7,279 nt of DNA from Promethearchaeia archaeon. GTDB lineage: Archaea; Asgardarchaeota; Lokiarchaeia; Sigyniarchaeales; SOKP01. A program made the translations under genes and the position numbers. The stretch spans positions 1-7,279 of the forward strand of contig JAHQWX010000083.1 in NCBI GenBank assembly GCA_029856375.1. Direction: 5' to 3'. Of the stretch, positions 4,614-7,279 are shown piece by piece (position 1 is the first letter of the stretch; the number at the start of each line of letters is the position of its first letter). The notes under the pieces were generated by a model. It made no database searches and was not told the origin of the DNA. It was given only the letters and a program-made list of their open reading frames with translations.

Positions 4614-6719
4614 ATGTCTTATAATTTCATTGAAAGTTTATTGGGATTCATTTTAAGCCCTTTTACCATAATTTCAGTATCCTTTTGGATACTAATGTAT
4701 GTGCTTATCAGAATCTCTGGAAAAAAAAAAGTTGCAACAAACATTTTCTTTTTCCCCTTTCTCGCAATGGTGGGAACGAGAAGACTAAATAACTTTCTAA
4801 AGAAAGCTTCGAAATGGCACCCAAAATTTTGGCGGGTATTTTGGAGTATTGGATTTTTTGTTTCGTTTTGTTTTATAATAATTGGCTTGTGGTTTATCTT
4901 TTATAATTTAATCTCATTACTATTTAGTCCATCTGTTGAAAATGCTATTGTTCCCTTGATTCCGGGAGTTACAATAGGCCTTCCGCAGTTTGCTTATTTG
5001 ATTCTCCCTATTTTATTTGTAGCAACAGTTCATGAATTTTCTCACGCTATGGCAGCAGGTGCAGATGATATTGATATTGTCTCAACGGGAATTTTTGGGG
5101 TAGGATTTGTTTTAGTAATTGGTTTTGGGGCGTTTGTTGAGGTGGACGAACGCTCGTTAAGTGCTAAACCAAGATTAAGGAACACTCGTCTAAGAATCGC
5201 AGCAGCTGGAACTTTTTCGAACGCAATTCAAGCGGGAATTGGCATATTACTTTTATTAAGTTTTGTATCGTTGCTTTTTCCCTTTTACGGTCCCAGAGTA
5301 TTTCAGATTACTGAAGTTTCTCATCCATTGGAGGGAGGTTATAACTATGACAATCTGGATGTAGGAGATGTTGTAACTGCAATTAATGGTACTACAATTG
5401 ATATTGATAATGGAATTGATTTGGACGAAATATTACTAAATAAGACTTTAATTAAGTGTTCAGTTGGTGACTCTCTTATTTTTTTTACATATAATCCAGT
5501 ATCTAACAAATTCTCGAATAAAACAATCGTTCTTGGAAAATACAATTTCATTGGAATCACTTATACTAACACCTCAAATGATAAATTAGAGATAAGAAAT
5601 GTTTATACTGCCCTTCAAGGCGGTAATAATTACGACAAAGGCCTACTAATCGGCGCAATTGTCACGAAAATCAACGACATTGCAGTTGATATGTCGAAAA
5701 ATATTACAATTGATTATTTGTTAGCCTCTATGGAACTTGGGGATACAATGAAACTCACCCTAGATAATGGTTCCTCGTATTTTTTAGATGTTGATGCAGC
5801 CCCTTTAGTACCGGGAGCATTTGTATTCGATAATATCTATTTGGGATTTACATATGAAGACTCGGGTGGTAATAATATTCGTGTTTCGAGAGTGCTGAAG
5901 AACTTAACAGAAGATGGAATAAATGAAGGAATTTTAGAAGCTGGAGATCAAATAATAGAAATCGCAGGTGTAAAGTTTCAATCTGAAAGTAAAGATTTCA
6001 AAGAGATCGTTGAAACCTTATCCTTAATCCCTGGAGAAAAAATCAAATTTAAGATTAATCGTAATCAAGAAATATTCGAAGTAAATGCAAATAGCTTAAA
6101 AATACCAACTAAATATGTGAAAATCGGGATATTGGATACCGATTATTGGATGCCAAAGAATGTTTTCTCTGCGTGGTTATCAGGCCTATTTCCAGCATAT
6201 CTTTATGAACAATTATTATGGTTTATCGTAATAGCTACGAGTATGACATTGTTTAATATGCTCCCCGTTCCCGTGTTTGATGGAGATAGAATTGTGAAAG
6301 AAATAATTAATTCACTAGTTGGTCAGTCTTTTGATTCAAACAAAAAGAAGAAAGAAAAATTATATTACAACAAGGATGAAACCCGATATCCCTTAAGAGA
6401 ATATCGCGTCAATAATATTAGTGAAGTAAAATTGATAGCTGAAGGTAGCGAAGTTATTATTGGAAAAGATAATTACGATCTTATCGATACTATAGGTGAT
6501 GGTTTCAACGATGCTTTTGTATTAAAACTCCCAGAAAACTCAAAGATAAATGAAGCTTCGATTCTTGAAGTAAGCTATGATTATCAGTACGACAGTAAAT
6601 TACCAAAAAAGAAAAAGATACTAAATACTATAAGGATAATTACTACTGTCGTTTTTCTTGCTAATATCATCTTATCAATAATTAATTTTGGCAGCATCCT
6701 AAGCTTATTTAACTTATAG
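4614..6719 (+). CDS. Site-2-type intramembrane metalloprotease (M50 family) with three PDZ-like modules
   Basis: This 701-residue membrane protein has the two hallmarks of S2P zinc proteases: HEFSH at 140-144 in a membrane helix (zinc ligands H140 and H144, catalytic E141) and, about 410 residues later, LFNMLPVPVFDG (546-557) with the third zinc ligand D556. Hydrophobic segments lie at about 8-34, 72-104, 124-148, 158-176, 193-225 and 530-557, with a last one at 670-700. Between the catalytic helices are three PDZ-like units: about 231-320, 327-415 and 422-500. The first two share a GG.NYD...G..VT.IN pattern and similar linkers, suggesting duplication. After D556 come a lysine-rich stretch (576-582), a beta-rich soluble domain (about 585-662) and the extra final helix. 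S2P enzymes cut transmembrane substrates, often regulators; no substrate is evident here. An A10 run (4721-4730) encodes lysines 37-39. Confidence 0.9.
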   Translation: MSYNFIESLLGFILSPFTIISVSFWILMYVLIRISGKKKVATNIFFFPFLAMVGTRRLNNFLKKASKWHPKFWRVFWSIGFFVSFCFIIIGLWFIFYNLISLLFSPSVENAIVPLIPGVTIGLPQFAYLILPILFVATVHEFSHAMAAGADDIDIVSTGIFGVGFVLVIGFGAFVEVDERSLSAKPRLRNTRLRIAAAGTFSNAIQAGIGILLLLSFVSLLFPFYGPRVFQITEVSHPLEGGYNYDNLDVGDVVTAINGTTIDIDNGIDLDEILLNKTLIKCSVGDSLIFFTYNPVSNKFSNKTIVLGKYNFIGITYTNTSNDKLEIRNVYTALQGGNNYDKGLLIGAIVTKINDIAVDMSKNITIDYLLASMELGDTMKLTLDNGSSYFLDVDAAPLVPGAFVFDNIYLGFTYEDSGGNNIRVSRVLKNLTEDGINEGILEAGDQIIEIAGVKFQSESKDFKEIVETLSLIPGEKIKFKINRNQEIFEVNANSLKIPTKYVKIGILDTDYWMPKNVFSAWLSGLFPAYLYEQLLWFIVIATSMTLFNMLPVPVFDGDRIVKEIINSLVGQSFDSNKKKKEKLYYNKDETRYPLREYRVNNISEVKLIAEGSEVIIGKDNYDLIDTIGDGFNDAFVLKLPENSKINEASILEVSYDYQYDSKLPKKKKILNTIRIITTVVFLANIILSIINFGSILSLFNL

Positions 6720-6721
6720 GT
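6718..6721 (+). promoter_or_regulatory. Shine-Dalgarno of the thiolase gene, overlapping the protease stop
   Basis: AGGT overlaps the protease TAG stop (6717-6719) and sits 11 bases before the ATG at 6733. This supports that start and coupled translation of the pair. Confidence 0.45.
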
Positions 6722-6732
6722 ATCTTCTTAAT

Positions 6733-7279
6733 ATGAAATGTAATTATTGTGAAAACCAAAGCATTTTTCATAAGGATTATTCTGGCGAAGAACTTTGTGT
6801 TGATTGCTTCAATAAATCGCTAGAACGACAAATTGCAAGGACTATTTCAAAATTTAAAATGCTTAAACCAACAGATAAAGTTATAGTGGGGCTCTCTGGT
6901 GGTAAAGACTCCATAGTATTGTTATTTAACTTACTAAAGATTCAAAAGAAAGTTCATAAATCCCCTCCATTAATAGCCTTGACGATCAATGAAGGAATAT
7001 CAAATTATCGCGAAATTAGTATCAGAAAAGCAGCGAATTTCTGCGAGGAAAATAATGTAGACCATGAAATTATCTCTTTTAAAGAGATCTTGGGAAAAAA
7101 TCTCGAAGAAATTATGGAAATTTATAAAAAAAAATATATTGAGATATATCCATGCAATATATGTGCAACAATCAGACGTCGACTACTAAACGATGAGGGA
7201 AAAAGATTAGGAGGGTCAGTCTTAGCGCTAGGACACAATCTTGACGATGTAACTCAAACATATGTGATGAATCTTTTAA
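6733..7279 (+). CDS. NcsA/TtuA-family tRNA 2-thiolation protein, N-terminal 182 residues (3' end outside window)
   Basis: This is a PP-loop ATPase of the TtuA/Ncs6 group, which adenylates a uridine in tRNA and replaces its oxygen with sulfur. In archaea, NcsA makes 2-thiouridine at wobble position 34, while TtuA acts at position 54 in thermophiles; the visible part does not say which. Seen here are an N-terminal zinc finger half (C3/C6, C22/C25), the ATP-binding SGGKDS at 55-60, a catalytic-type CxxC in CNICATIRRRLLN (141-153; C141, C144, which in the family help hold an iron-sulfur cluster), and GHNLDDVTQT at 167-176. The family is about 300 residues long, so roughly 40 percent is missing, including the C-terminal zinc finger. 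The 13-base gap after the protease suggests one transcript. The INEGISNYRE segment (85-94) has Asn where relatives commonly have Asp (DEGI.GYR). Confidence 0.92.
   Translation, partial: MKCNYCENQSIFHKDYSGEELCVDCFNKSLERQIARTISKFKMLKPTDKVIVGLSGGKDSIVLLFNLLKIQKKVHKSPPLIALTINEGISNYREISIRKAANFCEENNVDHEIISFKEILGKNLEEIMEIYKKKYIEIYPCNICATIRRRLLNDEGKRLGGSVLALGHNLDDVTQTYVMNLL

Noticed and set aside
5345..5560. Minus-strand ORF inside the protease gene
   Set aside because: It is antisense to the PDZ region of an intact 701-codon gene; no family resemblance.
1..7279. CRISPR array, insertion sequence, toxin-antitoxin or other defence island
   Set aside because: No regularly spaced repeats, transposase, terminal repeats or defence-type domains are visible; all identified genes are housekeeping types.

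Overview
The window is a strongly AT-rich piece of archaeal chromosome. The archaeal identity rests on the genes themselves: aIF2-beta, DUF424, an NMD3 homologue, RIO1 kinase, a Dim2/Pno1-type KH protein, an NcsA/TtuA-type thiolase and an archaeal initiator tRNA that encodes its CCA end. The low GC, the lysine/asparagine/isoleucine-rich proteins and the mixture of informational genes would suit an Asgard (Lokiarchaeia-like) genome. That placement is inference; nothing in the window is diagnostic of a phylum.

Layout. Positions 1-200 (+) hold the C-terminal 65 codons of a gene I cannot identify. It converges, with only 7 bases between stop codons, on a minus-strand block that fills 208-4278. 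In transcription order that block is initiator tRNA-Met, an OB-fold/winged-helix RPA32-like protein, then after a 123-base gap with a plausible TATA element, aIF2-beta, DUF424, NMD3, RIO1 and the KH protein. The last five are packed with gaps of 17, 0, 12 and about 33 bases and look like one operon. A 335-base non-coding stretch (4279-4613) separates the tRNA from a divergent plus-strand pair: a 701-residue site-2-type membrane metalloprotease with three PDZ-like modules, and 13 bases later an NcsA/TtuA-family tRNA thiolase cut by the right edge.

How the genes work together. The minus-strand block is about starting translation and building ribosomes. aIF2 (alpha, beta, gamma) carries the initiator tRNA, whose gene lies just upstream. 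RIO1 and Dim2/Pno1 homologues act in small-subunit maturation, and NMD3 is a large-subunit factor in eukaryotes. The gene usually found next to RIO1 and the KH gene in many archaea, aIF1A, is absent here. The membrane protease and the thiolase have no obvious functional link beyond probable co-transcription.

I see no mobile element, CRISPR array, toxin-antitoxin pair or defence system. The less ordinary points are the tRNA placed 18 bases ahead of a protein start, the modular triple-PDZ protease with an extra C-terminal domain, and a cluster of inverted repeats and a perfect palindrome in the 4279-4613 intergenic region.
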